Source: Listeria_A hofi
Lineage (GTDB): Bacteria > Bacillota > Bacilli > Lactobacillales > Listeriaceae
Direction of reading: 5' to 3'
Assembly: GCF_963575615.1 (NCBI RefSeq)
Contig: NZ_CAUYTL010000003.1
Coordinates: 1 to 64,000 of the forward strand
Length of the DNA: 64,000 nucleotides
The position numbers were made by a program, and so were the translations under genes. Every line of letters begins with the position of its first letter. Within the stretch, counting starts at the first letter, position 1. Shown here piece by piece: positions 8,690 through 17,269 of this stretch. The notes under the pieces were generated by a model that did no database searches, was not told where the DNA came from, and saw only the letters and a list, made by a program, of their open reading frames with translations.

Positions 8690-8857
8690 GTACGGCTGTA
8701 AGAGCGAATTAAACTAATACTTGCAAATGGCGAAATCACATCAGCATAACATTTACATCTGGTGCATTTAAATACCACACTGTGGATAAGAAAATCAAAA
8801 CTGATAGTACAGTCATTATTTACACTTACGACAAAGCAAAAGCAGTTCGGAAGTAAT
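8690..8857 (+). pseudogene. Fragment of a last Ig-like module
   Basis: A frame reads SGAFKYHTVDKKIKTDSTVI then YTYDKAKAVRK stop, a weak copy of DGTFKFYVADKKFTADS and VGYDKTKNILAE at the end of the paralogues. ANGEITSA-like codons lie just before in another frame. It is the displaced 3' end of the 7589 gene or of another lost copy. The rest of 8611-9005 holds nothing else I can recognise. Confidence 0.55.
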
Positions 8858-9005
8858 GATAGAAGTATCTAAGTAACGACTAGAGAAATTGCTGAAATTA
8901 GTCAGTATATTTAATTTTAGTGGTTTTTTATGATAATAATCAAACACTAATTTTTCATATTTTTAATTCCTTTTTTGAAAGATTTGAAAAACCCCGATTT
9001 GGAGT

Positions 9006-9067
9006 AAATGATGTTCTATACTAAGTTTAGGCAAGAAAAAATAAAGCAATTGAGAGAGGTTGATAAG
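9006..9067 (+). promoter_or_regulatory. Second leader type, copy 2
   Basis: GATGTTCTATACTAAG, GCAAGA and GAGAGGTTGAT match 3027-3076. Belongs to the intact gene at 9069, so this copy is probably the working one. TATACT is a possible -10; no good -35 is seen at the usual distance. Confidence 0.5.
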
Positions 9068-9068
9068 T

Positions 9069-11051
9069 ATGAAGAAAAATATGTTGAAAAAAATATTAAC
9101 GGTAGTCACAGCGACAACAATTGTAGGTTCAGGAACGTTGGAGGTCGTGGCATCATTGCCAACGACACAAGCACAAGCGAGTGTATTGCCTGCACTAGAC
9201 TCTAAGTGGGAAGTGTATAGAGCCCAAGCAGCAAATGGTGGACTGAGTTTCAATGGTAACTATACGATGACTAACTCTGTGGTTAAACTTACTCAAGCCA
9301 ATTACGAATCCTATAGTAAGACAGCGGTCAATGCTAGCAATAATTTAGAAGTAGGAAAAGAGTATGAAATCTTTTATTCTACAAAAGCAACGACAACAGT
9401 CGCAAAACATTATGTTGACGTTAGGGTTATGCTAGGAACACTTAGTCAAGGTGGAAGGGCCCTTTCTTCTGGCGCTAAATTTAAAATGACTAAAGGTTCC
9501 TTAATCATGATAGATGTAGCAACAAAGAATGCTGCAGGCACGGCTATGAATTATAACTTTGATGTAGAAGTAAGTGGTTTAACCATTCAAAAAACACAAG
9601 CTCAAGTAGAAAAAGATGCACTGGAAGAGGCTAACAACAAGGATAAAGTAGCACAAGATGATGCACGTGAAGCAGTCAATGACTTATTTGAAAATAAGAA
9701 TCCACAAGGGCTAATCACAGAATATGTAACACAAGAAAGTATTGATAAGGCCAAAGAACTTGTTGACAAAGTGGTGGATTCGACAATCAAGCAAGAGTTA
9801 GCGGCATATATAGCGGAAGCACAAGCACAATTAGACGTGAAGATGGCGGAAGTAGTAGCAGAACAAGCACGTCAAGAAGCAGCAACAGATGCAGTTAAAA
9901 ACCTATTCAACAACAATGATGTAACAGGAACAATCAAGGATAGCACGACACAAGAAGCAATCGATCAAGCAAAGGAGCTATTAGTAGCTGTTACAAGCAT
10001 AGATAAAAAAGCAGAATTAGAAGCGCAAATCGCAGAAGCACAAAAACAATTGGATGCTAAAGCTGAAGAAGGAACAGAAAAAACACGCCAAGAAGTAGCA
10101 ACAGATGCGGTTAAGAATCTATTCAACAACAATGACGTAACAGGAACAATCAAGGACAGCACGACACAAGAAGCGATTGACCAAGCAAAAGAATTAGTAG
10201 CAGCTATCACAGATGCAGCTAAAAAAGCAGAATTAGAGTCTCAAATTGAAAAAGCTCAACAACAACTAACAGAAAAAGAAACTAAAGTAGAAGTCACTGG
10301 AAAAGGCAATACGTTCACACTTCAACAAGACCGCTATTTGACAGGAACCTACACAGGCGATGTATCATCGATGAGCGTGGATATCAATGGCAAACGCTAC
10401 TACGGTGGAACAGTAAAAAGTGGCGAGTTCAGTTTCTACGCCCTAGATAAAATCGCAAAAGAAACTGATGAAGTAATGGTCAACCTTCATGGTGCGGATA
10501 AGTCTATCCAAACAACTTTTGTAGTCATAGTAAAAGTTCCAACAAAGATTACACCAAATGCATACAAATTGAAAGATTCGAATATCACAGGTGCATTCAA
10601 CAATCCAGATATCACAAAGATGAATATCGTTGTTAATGGTAAAACATATTGGGGTGGTACGCTAGCAAACGGCGAGTTCAAATTCTACGCCCTAGACAAA
10701 ATCACAAGTGCAACAGATGAAGTAACAATGAATTTCTTCAACGCAAAAAATGAGTTAATCATTTCGAAAAACTTAACCATCGTAGCACCAGTTGTCACAT
10801 CAGGTGAAATCACAAGTGCAACCGTAGCAGTGGGCGATAAAAACATCATTGGGACTATCACAGGCGATATCAAGAGTTTCGGTGTAACTATTGATGGCAC
10901 AACGTACAATGGTGGGACCATTACAGGAGACGGCACCTTTAAATTCTATGTAGCCGACAAAAAATTCACAGCAGATAGCATTATTACAATCGTAGGTTAC
11001 GACAAATCAAAAAATGCATTATCTGAAATGGCATTACCAGTTACTAAATAA
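9069..11051 (+). CDS. Secreted protein with three D-VI-like repeats and three Ig-like modules
   Basis: 660 residues from the ATG at 9069 (GAGAGG nine bases upstream; the TTG at 9060 has no spacing for it). Signal peptide about 1-36 (MKKNMLKK start, TTQAQA end). Residues about 37-180 form an N-terminal domain like that of the 924 protein, possibly sugar- or receptor-binding. Three Cry1Ac D-VI-like repeats follow (about 195-405); the second and third are almost the same at DNA level (FNNNDVTGTIKDSTTQEAID in both). Three Ig-like modules of about 80 residues complete the protein. There is no LPXTG. Its C-terminal half is very close to that of the M60 peptidase, so modules have been exchanged or converted within the cluster. 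Adhesin role is inferred. Confidence 0.8.
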   Translation: MKKNMLKKILTVVTATTIVGSGTLEVVASLPTTQAQASVLPALDSKWEVYRAQAANGGLSFNGNYTMTNSVVKLTQANYESYSKTAVNASNNLEVGKEYEIFYSTKATTTVAKHYVDVRVMLGTLSQGGRALSSGAKFKMTKGSLIMIDVATKNAAGTAMNYNFDVEVSGLTIQKTQAQVEKDALEEANNKDKVAQDDAREAVNDLFENKNPQGLITEYVTQESIDKAKELVDKVVDSTIKQELAAYIAEAQAQLDVKMAEVVAEQARQEAATDAVKNLFNNNDVTGTIKDSTTQEAIDQAKELLVAVTSIDKKAELEAQIAEAQKQLDAKAEEGTEKTRQEVATDAVKNLFNNNDVTGTIKDSTTQEAIDQAKELVAAITDAAKKAELESQIEKAQQQLTEKETKVEVTGKGNTFTLQQDRYLTGTYTGDVSSMSVDINGKRYYGGTVKSGEFSFYALDKIAKETDEVMVNLHGADKSIQTTFVVIVKVPTKITPNAYKLKDSNITGAFNNPDITKMNIVVNGKTYWGGTLANGEFKFYALDKITSATDEVTMNFFNAKNELIISKNLTIVAPVVTSGEITSATVAVGDKNIIGTITGDIKSFGVTIDGTTYNGGTITGDGTFKFYVADKKFTADSIITIVGYDKSKNALSEMALPVTK

Positions 11052-11073
11052 TAGAGATATAAAAACTAAGCAA

Positions 11074-11139
11074 TAAAAAACTCCCCATAAAGTAAACACT
11101 AGAAAAATAAAAATTCTAGCTACTTTGTGGGGAGTGTTT
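11074..11139. terminator. Two-way terminator between surface gene and Mga-like regulator
   Basis: ACTCCCCATAAAGTA pairs with TACTTTGTGGGGAGT, with an inner CTAGAA/TTCTAG stem; A-tract before and GTTT after. Serves converging genes. Confidence 0.75.
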
Positions 11140-11177
11140 CATGTAATAATGAACAAAGGCAGCTTGAATAATAGCTA

Positions 11178-12620
11178 TTATTCAAGCTGATCAATGTAAT
11201 TTTGCAATCGCATAATATCGCGCATAGTAGGCGGCATGTTCCACACCATAACATTTACATCCTGATCTAGCCAAATGGGGTAATCTGTTATAATTAGTCT
11301 TGAAATAAGCGGATTGTCCATCTCGTTCCAATCATCAGAAAAAAGCACCAGCGCCTCAGAAAAATGCTTTCTAATTTCCGTTTTTAAAAATGTCTCCCAG
11401 AAGAATCCATTCTTAGCGATGACTTTTACATGTATAATTTTTTCCTCTGCTTCATTTAGCAGAATAAATAGGAATAAGTCATTCATATAGGATGTAATGA
11501 TATTTTTATTATCTCGAATATATTGGTAGCCGGGAAGCTTTTCATATTTCGTTAAAACCATGTCGATTTGTTGTGTGATGTCGGTGTCTGGTATTGTTTT
11601 TTCGGTAAAATAGTCTACATCGATAATCAAATTCTTCTTCTGAACAAAGCTAAAGCGGGTTAAATAATCTAGTACGACAACGACTAGTCGATCAAAGTCT
11701 GTAGTTTGATCTTTGATAATTTGAGCGAGGTCAAAACCTAACTGATAACGTTGATTGCGATATTTTTTATGATATGCCATTCGAAAATCAATACGCGAAT
11801 GGTCTACATAAGAAAATGGTCCAAGCGTGCAAGCTAGCAAAATTAAGTGCCGCTCAGTGGTACTTAGCTCGTGATCTAGATTCAACTCTAGATCACTGAA
11901 ATCAATTTTATCAGCTTCAAAATAGGTTTCCAGATTCTCGACATGATCCTGCTCATCTTCGAGTGTGGCTAGATAACCTTGCTTTATTCGCGTCAAAGAG
12001 ACACCAATTGCGACAGCATAATCCATTCGAGCGCTAAGAGAATAAGAGATGTGCAAGTGTTTTTCTAATTTTTGGATAAAATGATCAATATCCTGATAGT
12101 CAAAGTCTTTGATAAACCAACCTGCATAAGGGACACATTTACTTATCCAGTGATAAAATAAAAATCTGATATTCAATTCATTGCCAAGTATTTGAAATGG
12201 TGTTCTATTGAGAATTAGCCTACTTTTTGCTAATAAATCATCCATTTCTGAAAGTCTAGCATAGAGGCTAGTAAGCCCTAGGAAATTCTCTTCTGCCCAT
12301 TCTTTAGGTAAGCGCTGTTCATCGTTAAAAATAGAGAGGCCGACTAAGAAAAGGTCACTTGTCGAAAGTATGTTGGCTGTCAAATAGTCAAAACTAACAT
12401 CCATGCTAACTTTTAATGACAGCATCCGGTCATCTTCCTCGATATGGGCCACCTCATCTGGAAATATAGAATTAATGAGTTCCACGTCTTTCATCAATGT
12501 ATTTAACGAGCAGCCAACTTGATCCGTTAATTCTTTCTTTGCTTTTTTTTCATCAGAAATAAATAGGATATTGAGCAGTACTAACATTCTATAAGCAGAC
12601 GCAGAAACAAAACTTTTCAT
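11178..12620 (-). CDS. Mga-like helix-turn-helix regulator
   Basis: 480 residues. The N-terminus has a helix-turn-helix (KKELTDQVGCSLNTLMKDVE, about residues 28-50), then a long helical middle part and a C-terminal part with a PTS EIIB-like fold pattern, the layout of Mga/AtxA-type virulence and surface-protein regulators. The PRD-type central region is weakly conserved; the exact subfamily is unsure. It lies beside and convergent to the surface-protein cluster, and a relic of the same gene lies inside the cluster at 3955-4165, so a role in controlling these secreted proteins is a reasonable guess. It could also respond to a sugar PTS. Confidence 0.65.
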   Translation of the reverse strand: MKSFVSASAYRMLVLLNILFISDEKKAKKELTDQVGCSLNTLMKDVELINSIFPDEVAHIEEDDRMLSLKVSMDVSFDYLTANILSTSDLFLVGLSIFNDEQRLPKEWAEENFLGLTSLYARLSEMDDLLAKSRLILNRTPFQILGNELNIRFLFYHWISKCVPYAGWFIKDFDYQDIDHFIQKLEKHLHISYSLSARMDYAVAIGVSLTRIKQGYLATLEDEQDHVENLETYFEADKIDFSDLELNLDHELSTTERHLILLACTLGPFSYVDHSRIDFRMAYHKKYRNQRYQLGFDLAQIIKDQTTDFDRLVVVVLDYLTRFSFVQKKNLIIDVDYFTEKTIPDTDITQQIDMVLTKYEKLPGYQYIRDNKNIITSYMNDLFLFILLNEAEEKIIHVKVIAKNGFFWETFLKTEIRKHFSEALVLFSDDWNEMDNPLISRLIITDYPIWLDQDVNVMVWNMPPTMRDIMRLQNYIDQLE

Positions 12621-12708
12621 ACGAAATTCCCCCCTCGCAGATCGAGCTACTTCTAACCGATCCTTGGATACCTTATAGTTACCCTGATTTTATGATTTTA
12701 TTCGCGCG

Positions 12709-12757
12709 AAAGGCCATAAAAGTAAGACATAGAATCTTATTTTTACGGCTTTTTTGT
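12709..12757. terminator. Inverted repeat downstream of frmB
   Basis: AAGGCCATAAAAGTAAGA pairs with TCTTATTTTTACGGCTT. The longer T-run is on the plus strand; on the minus strand, the direction of frmB, only TTT follows, so it may be a weak terminator. Confidence 0.5.
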
Positions 12758-12759
12758 AG

Positions 12760-13599
12760 TTATAGATGCTTTTGATGAAATTCCAAATGTTCGTCGATAA
12801 AACTTGCAATGAAATAGTAGCTGTGATCGTAACCGTCTCTCATGCGTAGCGTCAATGGATAACTTTTCCCATCTGCGATTTCGGCTAACTTCTCAGGTTG
12901 CAATTGCTCATGATAAAACGAATCACCAGTTCCCTGATCAATCAAAATCGGAGCCTGTGTACCATCATGTTCAGCCAACAACTTTGTCGCATCCCATTCC
13001 GGCCAACTTTCCCGATTTTCGCCCAAATATGCATCAAACGCTTTCTGTCCCCATGGAACCTCCATCGGATTCACAATTGGCGCAAAGGCTGAAATCGAGC
13101 GGAAGCGTCCAGGATTACGTAATCCGATTACGAGCGCACCATGCCCCCCCATCGAATGCCCCATAATCGACTCCGAGCCAGTCAAACCGAATTCCTCGCG
13201 CACAATTCCCGTAAGCTCCGTCACGATGTAATCATACATCTGGAAATTCCGCGCCCAAGGTTCCTGCATCGCATTAACATAAAATCCAGCCCCTTGCCCC
13301 AAATCCCAGTCCACATCATCCGCGACATCGTCCCCGCGAGGACTCGTATCCGGCATCAATAACGCCAAACCAATCTCTGCGGCCCGTTTCTGTGCCCCAG
13401 CCTTATGCGTGAAATTATCATCCGTACACGTCAAGCCTGAAAGCCACCAAATGAGTGGAGGCGCCTCAAATTTTTCCTTATTCGGCAAAAATAAGCTAAA
13501 CGTCATATCACAACCTAGAACTTCCGAGTAATGCCGGTACTTCAACTGCGTCCCATCAAAACTCCGATGTTCCTCCAGCAACTCCAATTTTTTAGTCAT
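12760..13599 (-). CDS. frmB: S-formylglutathione hydrolase
   Basis: 279 residues from the ATG at 13599; the longer frame to 13695 lies inside adhC and is not used. Esterase D family: oxyanion region LSGLTCTDDNFTHKAGAQ, nucleophile elbow GHSMGGHGA, late Asp (DQGTGDSFY) and His (YDHSYYF). Hydrolyses S-formylglutathione to formate and glutathione, the step after AdhC in formaldehyde detoxification. Its start overlaps the adhC stop by 8 bases, so the two are translated together. A decayed copy of its 3' end is at 4090-4165. Confidence 0.9.
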   Translation of the reverse strand: MTKKLELLEEHRSFDGTQLKYRHYSEVLGCDMTFSLFLPNKEKFEAPPLIWWLSGLTCTDDNFTHKAGAQKRAAEIGLALLMPDTSPRGDDVADDVDWDLGQGAGFYVNAMQEPWARNFQMYDYIVTELTGIVREEFGLTGSESIMGHSMGGHGALVIGLRNPGRFRSISAFAPIVNPMEVPWGQKAFDAYLGENRESWPEWDATKLLAEHDGTQAPILIDQGTGDSFYHEQLQPEKLAEIADGKSYPLTLRMRDGYDHSYYFIASFIDEHLEFHQKHL

Positions 13600-14710
13600 A
13601 CGAAAGCACCGTCCGAATCGATTCACCATTGTGCAACAAGTCAAACGCCTCATTAATGTTCGCAAATGGCAACGTATGCGTAATAAACGGATCAAGCTTG
13701 ATTTCGCCCTTCATCGCTTGCTCCACCATACCTGGCAATTCGCTGCGTCCTTTCACACCGCCAAAAGCTGAACCACGCCACACGCGACCCGTCACGAGTT
13801 GGAATGGACGGGTACTAATTTCTTTTCCAGCCGCAGCAACACCAATAATCACGCTTTCGCCCCAACCTTTATGGCAACATTCCAACGCTGAGCGCATCAC
13901 ATCAGTATTTCCGATGCACTCAAAGCTAAAGTCAACGCCACCATTTGTCATTTCGACAATTACTTCTTGAATCGGTCGAGCATGATCTTTCGGGTTTACA
14001 AAGTCAGTTGCGCCCATCTCTTTTGCTAGCGTGAATTTATCAGGATTCGTATCAATCGCGATAATTCGGCCAGCCCCAGCTTGTACCGAACCTTGAATAA
14101 CCGCTAAGCCAATAGCACCGAGTCCAAAAACTGCGACCGTATCGCCAGTTTGAACCTTCGCCGTATTATGAACTGCACCAATCCCAGTCGTTACACCACA
14201 ACCAAGCAAACATGCTTTTTCAAGTGGTGCATCCGGATGGATTTTTGCAAGCGAAATCTCTGGAATAACCGTGTACTCGCTGAATGTGCTCGTGCCCATG
14301 TAATGATAAATGGGTTCGCCCTTATAAGAAAATCGTGTCGTTCCGTCTGGCATCAGGCCTTTGCCTTGCGTTTCGCGAACTGCCTGACAAAGATTCGTTT
14401 TTCCAGATGTACAATATTCACATTCACCACATTCCGCGGTGTAAAGTGGGATAACGTGATCACCGACCGCAACACTCGTCACGCCTTCCCCAATTTCGAT
14501 AACAATCCCGCCACCTTCATGCCCTAAAACGGCTGGGAAAACGCCCTCAGGATCATCACCAGAAAGTGTGTAGGCATCCGTATGACAAACCGCCGTATCC
14601 GTAATTTTAACTAAAACTTCCCCTTTTTTTGGAGCCTCCACATCAATTTCAACGATTTCAAGAGGTTGTCCAGGTGCAAAAGCCACTGCTGCACGTGATT
14701 TCATATACAT
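13592..14710 (-). CDS. adhC: S-(hydroxymethyl)glutathione dehydrogenase, class III alcohol dehydrogenase
   Basis: 372 residues. Zinc-dependent medium-chain dehydrogenase: catalytic Cys42 and His64 (AVCHTD, GHEGGG), structural zinc Cys94, 97, 100 and 108 (CGECEYC..C), and an NAD-binding GLGAIG motif. Long class III form, which oxidises the formaldehyde-glutathione adduct to S-formylglutathione. It is the first gene of a two-gene unit with frmB. Start is the ATG at 14710 (GAAGGGAAG before it), though the ATG two codons later is also possible. Listeria makes glutathione, which fits this route. Confidence 0.9.
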   Translation of the reverse strand: MYMKSRAAVAFAPGQPLEIVEIDVEAPKKGEVLVKITDTAVCHTDAYTLSGDDPEGVFPAVLGHEGGGIVIEIGEGVTSVAVGDHVIPLYTAECGECEYCTSGKTNLCQAVRETQGKGLMPDGTTRFSYKGEPIYHYMGTSTFSEYTVIPEISLAKIHPDAPLEKACLLGCGVTTGIGAVHNTAKVQTGDTVAVFGLGAIGLAVIQGSVQAGAGRIIAIDTNPDKFTLAKEMGATDFVNPKDHARPIQEVIVEMTNGGVDFSFECIGNTDVMRSALECCHKGWGESVIIGVAAAGKEISTRPFQLVTGRVWRGSAFGGVKGRSELPGMVEQAMKGEIKLDPFITHTLPFANINEAFDLLHNGESIRTVLSYD

Positions 14711-14739
14711 TACTTCCCTTCGAGGTGTTATTTTTTACA

Positions 14740-14760
14740 TACAGGTTTAGTATACTATAG
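14740..14760. promoter_or_regulatory. Palindrome TAGTATACTA before adhC
   Basis: A 10-base perfect palindrome (TAGTATACTA) lies about 35 bases before the adhC start and contains TATACT on the minus strand, so it could be both -10 box and operator of an aldehyde- or thiol-stress regulator. The regulator is not next to it. Confidence 0.35.
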
Positions 14761-14787
14761 GGCATGAAGGGATTCGAGGGCTAAGCC

Positions 14788-14815
14788 TTGACTCTCCCTT
14801 TTTTATCGTTATAAT
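14788..14815 (+). promoter_or_regulatory. Promoter of the FGGY kinase gene
   Basis: TTGACT (14788-14793), 16-base spacer, TATAAT (14810-14815), 24 bases before the start codon. A GC-rich imperfect hairpin (GGGATTCGAGGGC with GCCTTGACTCTCCC) overlaps the -35. Confidence 0.65.
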
Positions 14816-14839
14816 TGGGACAAATGGAGGGTGACGTGG

Positions 14840-16375
14840 ATGGGAAAATCGATTTTTGTAATGGGCGTCGATATTGGAACGACGAGCACGAAAGCGGTGA
14901 TTTTTAATGTGAAAGGTGAGGTCGTGGCGCGGGAATCGCGAGGATATCCTTTGTTAACGGATGATTCTGGGATGGCAGAACAAGAGCCTCAAGCTATTCT
15001 GGAAGCTGTCGTGGCATCGATTCGAGCTGTTATATTGAAGGCGAATGTAGATGTGCGCGCAATTTCTTTTAGCGCGGCGATGCACAGTTTGATTGCGATG
15101 GATGCGGATGGGAAACCATTGACGAATTGCATCACATGGGCGGATCAACGTAGCGGTGAAGCTTTGGAACGACGAAAACGCGATTTTTACTTGCATCAAG
15201 TCTATGAAAAAACAGGAACACCAATTCATCCAATGAGTCCCTTTGCCAAACTTTGCTGGTTACATGATGATTTTCCCGATGTTGTGGCGAAAGCAGATAA
15301 ATATATTGGAATAAAAAGTTACGTTTTGCATGCCCTTTTTGGCGAATATGTCATTGATGAGGCATTGGCGTCGGCGTCTGGATTATATAATATTCTGATA
15401 CATGACTGGGAACCACTAGCTCTTGATATCACACAAATAGCGGCATCAAAACTCCCGAAAGTCGTCTCAGAATCGTACGTTTTTCAGGAAATGCTACCAG
15501 TTTGGAAGGAAGCACTTAGCGTCATTGCAGAAAATACGCTCTTTATCGTTGGAAGCAGTGACGGCGCGCTTGCCAATGTCGGCATCGGCTCTATTGGTGA
15601 GCATGATGTTACGCTTACTGTCGGAACAAGTGGCGCAGTTCGCAAGCTGACAAAAACATATCACGTCGATGAGTGGCAACGAACTTTCTGTTACGGAGTC
15701 GCGAACGGCTATTTTGTACAAGGCGGTGCGGTAAACAACGGCGGTGCAACCCTTGCTTGGGGATTAGAACAATTCGGCACCGATGCTGAGCGCACAACAA
15801 ATGATTTCACCAGTTTCATCGACAGCACAGATCAGACATTACCCGGCGCAAACGGCCTGCTTTTCCAGCCATATCTGCTAGGCGAACGCGCGCCATATTG
15901 GACCGATCAAATCCGCGGTAGCTTCATCGGGCTGACCATTAACCATAAACGCGCACATTTCATCCGAGCCATTTTAGAAGGAATTGCCTTCAATTTAGCG
16001 CATGTTTATGAAGTGATGAGTGACCCGCACGATAAAATTCATGTCACCGGCGGACTATCTCAAAGCCCGATTTGGTGCCAACTCGTTGCTGATGTTTTTG
16101 ATCGTGAAGTCATTGTGCCCCACACTATTGAAGGCTCAAGCCTAGGGGCTGCAATCATCGCTTTATATTCCTTAGAAATTTTACCCACACTCGAACTCAC
16201 GAAAAAATTACCGCCGAGTCGCATCTATCAACCAAATCCAGAGAATGTCACCATATACAATGAACTAAAACCGATTTTCCAACAAATCACAACACAGCTA
16301 ATGGGCAGTTATGAACGTTTAATTGATTGGCAAAAAAGCCAAGTAAATGGTAAGATAGAAACAAATAACAGATAA
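14840..16375 (+). CDS. FGGY-family carbohydrate kinase, gluconokinase-like
   Basis: 511 residues from the ATG at 14840 with GGAGG 9 bases upstream. N-terminal phosphate-binding motif DIGTTSTKAVIF, catalytic-Asp region TWADQRSG, C-terminal FGGY signatures (GATLAWGLEQFG; HVTGGLSQSPIWCQLVADVF; EGSSLGAA). Phosphorylates a sugar or sugar acid with ATP; gluconate is the best guess from overall similarity, xylulose or another pentulose is the alternative. There is no permease or gnt regulator beside it, so the substrate stays open. Transcribed away from adhC. Confidence 0.75.
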   Translation: MGKSIFVMGVDIGTTSTKAVIFNVKGEVVARESRGYPLLTDDSGMAEQEPQAILEAVVASIRAVILKANVDVRAISFSAAMHSLIAMDADGKPLTNCITWADQRSGEALERRKRDFYLHQVYEKTGTPIHPMSPFAKLCWLHDDFPDVVAKADKYIGIKSYVLHALFGEYVIDEALASASGLYNILIHDWEPLALDITQIAASKLPKVVSESYVFQEMLPVWKEALSVIAENTLFIVGSSDGALANVGIGSIGEHDVTLTVGTSGAVRKLTKTYHVDEWQRTFCYGVANGYFVQGGAVNNGGATLAWGLEQFGTDAERTTNDFTSFIDSTDQTLPGANGLLFQPYLLGERAPYWTDQIRGSFIGLTINHKRAHFIRAILEGIAFNLAHVYEVMSDPHDKIHVTGGLSQSPIWCQLVADVFDREVIVPHTIEGSSLGAAIIALYSLEILPTLELTKKLPPSRIYQPNPENVTIYNELKPIFQQITTQLMGSYERLIDWQKSQVNGKIETNNR

Positions 16376-16413
16376 AGCGCACATCACAGGCAAAAAAACG
16401 TGGGGTGATTTGA

Positions 16414-16515
16414 ATGAACCGCAAATTAGTATGGACGTTAATCGTTCTAGTAGGGATTTGTTTATTGGGGACATTAATTGCAGTATTAGCGAACTTGTTT
16501 TACTTTCATGCATAA
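16414..16515 (+). CDS. Small single-helix membrane protein
   Basis: 33 codons, ATG at 16414 behind a GGGGTG ribosome site. One hydrophobic helix (TLIVLVGICLLGTLIAVLA) with basic N-terminus (MNRK), ending FYFHA. It starts 38 bases after the kinase stop and its stop overlaps a strong terminator, which supports real translation at the end of this transcript. No function known. Confidence 0.45.
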   Translation: MNRKLVWTLIVLVGICLLGTLIAVLANLFYFHA

Positions 16516-16546
16516 AAAACTGGCCGAGGCCAGTTTTTTATTTTTA
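16514..16546 (+). terminator. Terminator of the kinase unit
   Basis: AAAAAACTGGCC, GAG loop, GGCCAGTTTTTT. Strong. Confidence 0.85.
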
Positions 16547-16728
16547 ATGCAAGGTGCACTTTCAAAAATAAACACTGCAAAATCTACATTTTGGGAGTGA
16601 GATAGAAGGCTCTCCCCATTAATAACTGAAAAAGCGAATTTACATTAAATTTTGAAAAAAGACTGAATCATGGTAATATAAGTAATGTATTGGTTTTTCG
16701 AAAATAATAATTAATCAAAAGGGGAACT

Positions 16729-17106
16729 ATGTCAATGAAAAACAAAATAGCTTTATTTTTAATGGCATTATTAGTTGTTTTTTCACCAATTTCAGCGAGC
16801 GTAACGGGCGTTTCGAGTATTCAAGCGGAGGCAGCTGTTAAGAATCCAGTCAAAGTATCTTTAAGTACAACCGCACCAAAACAACGCACAAATGTGACAC
16901 TAAACGTATCTGGTGTACCGAAAAATACGGCTTATACAGGAACTATCTTCTATAAGTCTAAAAAAACCTACATCTCTGGAAAAGTTGGCACAGCTAAAAA
17001 ATTCAATATTAGCACAGCGACAAAGGGCTATAAAGTAAAAATCGAAATAGTTGTGAAATACAATAAGCAAACATACAAATCATACGCCTATTTCACACCA
17101 CGGTGA
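16729..17106 (+). CDS. Small secreted protein of unknown function
   Basis: 125 residues with a signal peptide (MSMKNKIALFLMALLVVFSP, cleavage near IQAEAA). The mature part of about 88 residues is basic and beta-rich (VKVSLSTTAPKQRTNVTLNV, then KIEIVVKYNKQTYKSYAYF), like a single Ig-type fold. No anchor or catalytic motif. It has its own ribosome site (AAGGGG) and terminator, so it is a one-gene unit. I do not recognise the family. Confidence 0.6.
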   Translation: MSMKNKIALFLMALLVVFSPISASVTGVSSIQAEAAVKNPVKVSLSTTAPKQRTNVTLNVSGVPKNTAYTGTIFYKSKKTYISGKVGTAKKFNISTATKGYKVKIEIVVKYNKQTYKSYAYFTPR

Positions 17107-17136
17107 TTTAAAAGATAGACCAATACAAAACGAGAA

Positions 17137-17170
17137 GTGATACCCCTAATAGCGGGTATCGCTTTTTTGA
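17137..17170 (+). terminator. Terminator of the small secreted protein gene
   Basis: AAGTGATACCC and GGGTATCGCTT pair with one mismatch, then TTTT. Confidence 0.8.
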
Positions 17171-17269
17171 ATGATTTGGAGAAAGTCTATATATTACAGT
17201 GTAGATGCTACTAGACTACAACCAATTCTTATTATATTAGACTGTTAGTGACTAACTCTAGATCTATTG

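Noticed and set aside
11178..12620. Insertion sequence transposase in the surface island
   Set aside because: No DDE or HUH transposase frame or terminal inverted repeats were found; duplication in the island seems to be by recombination.
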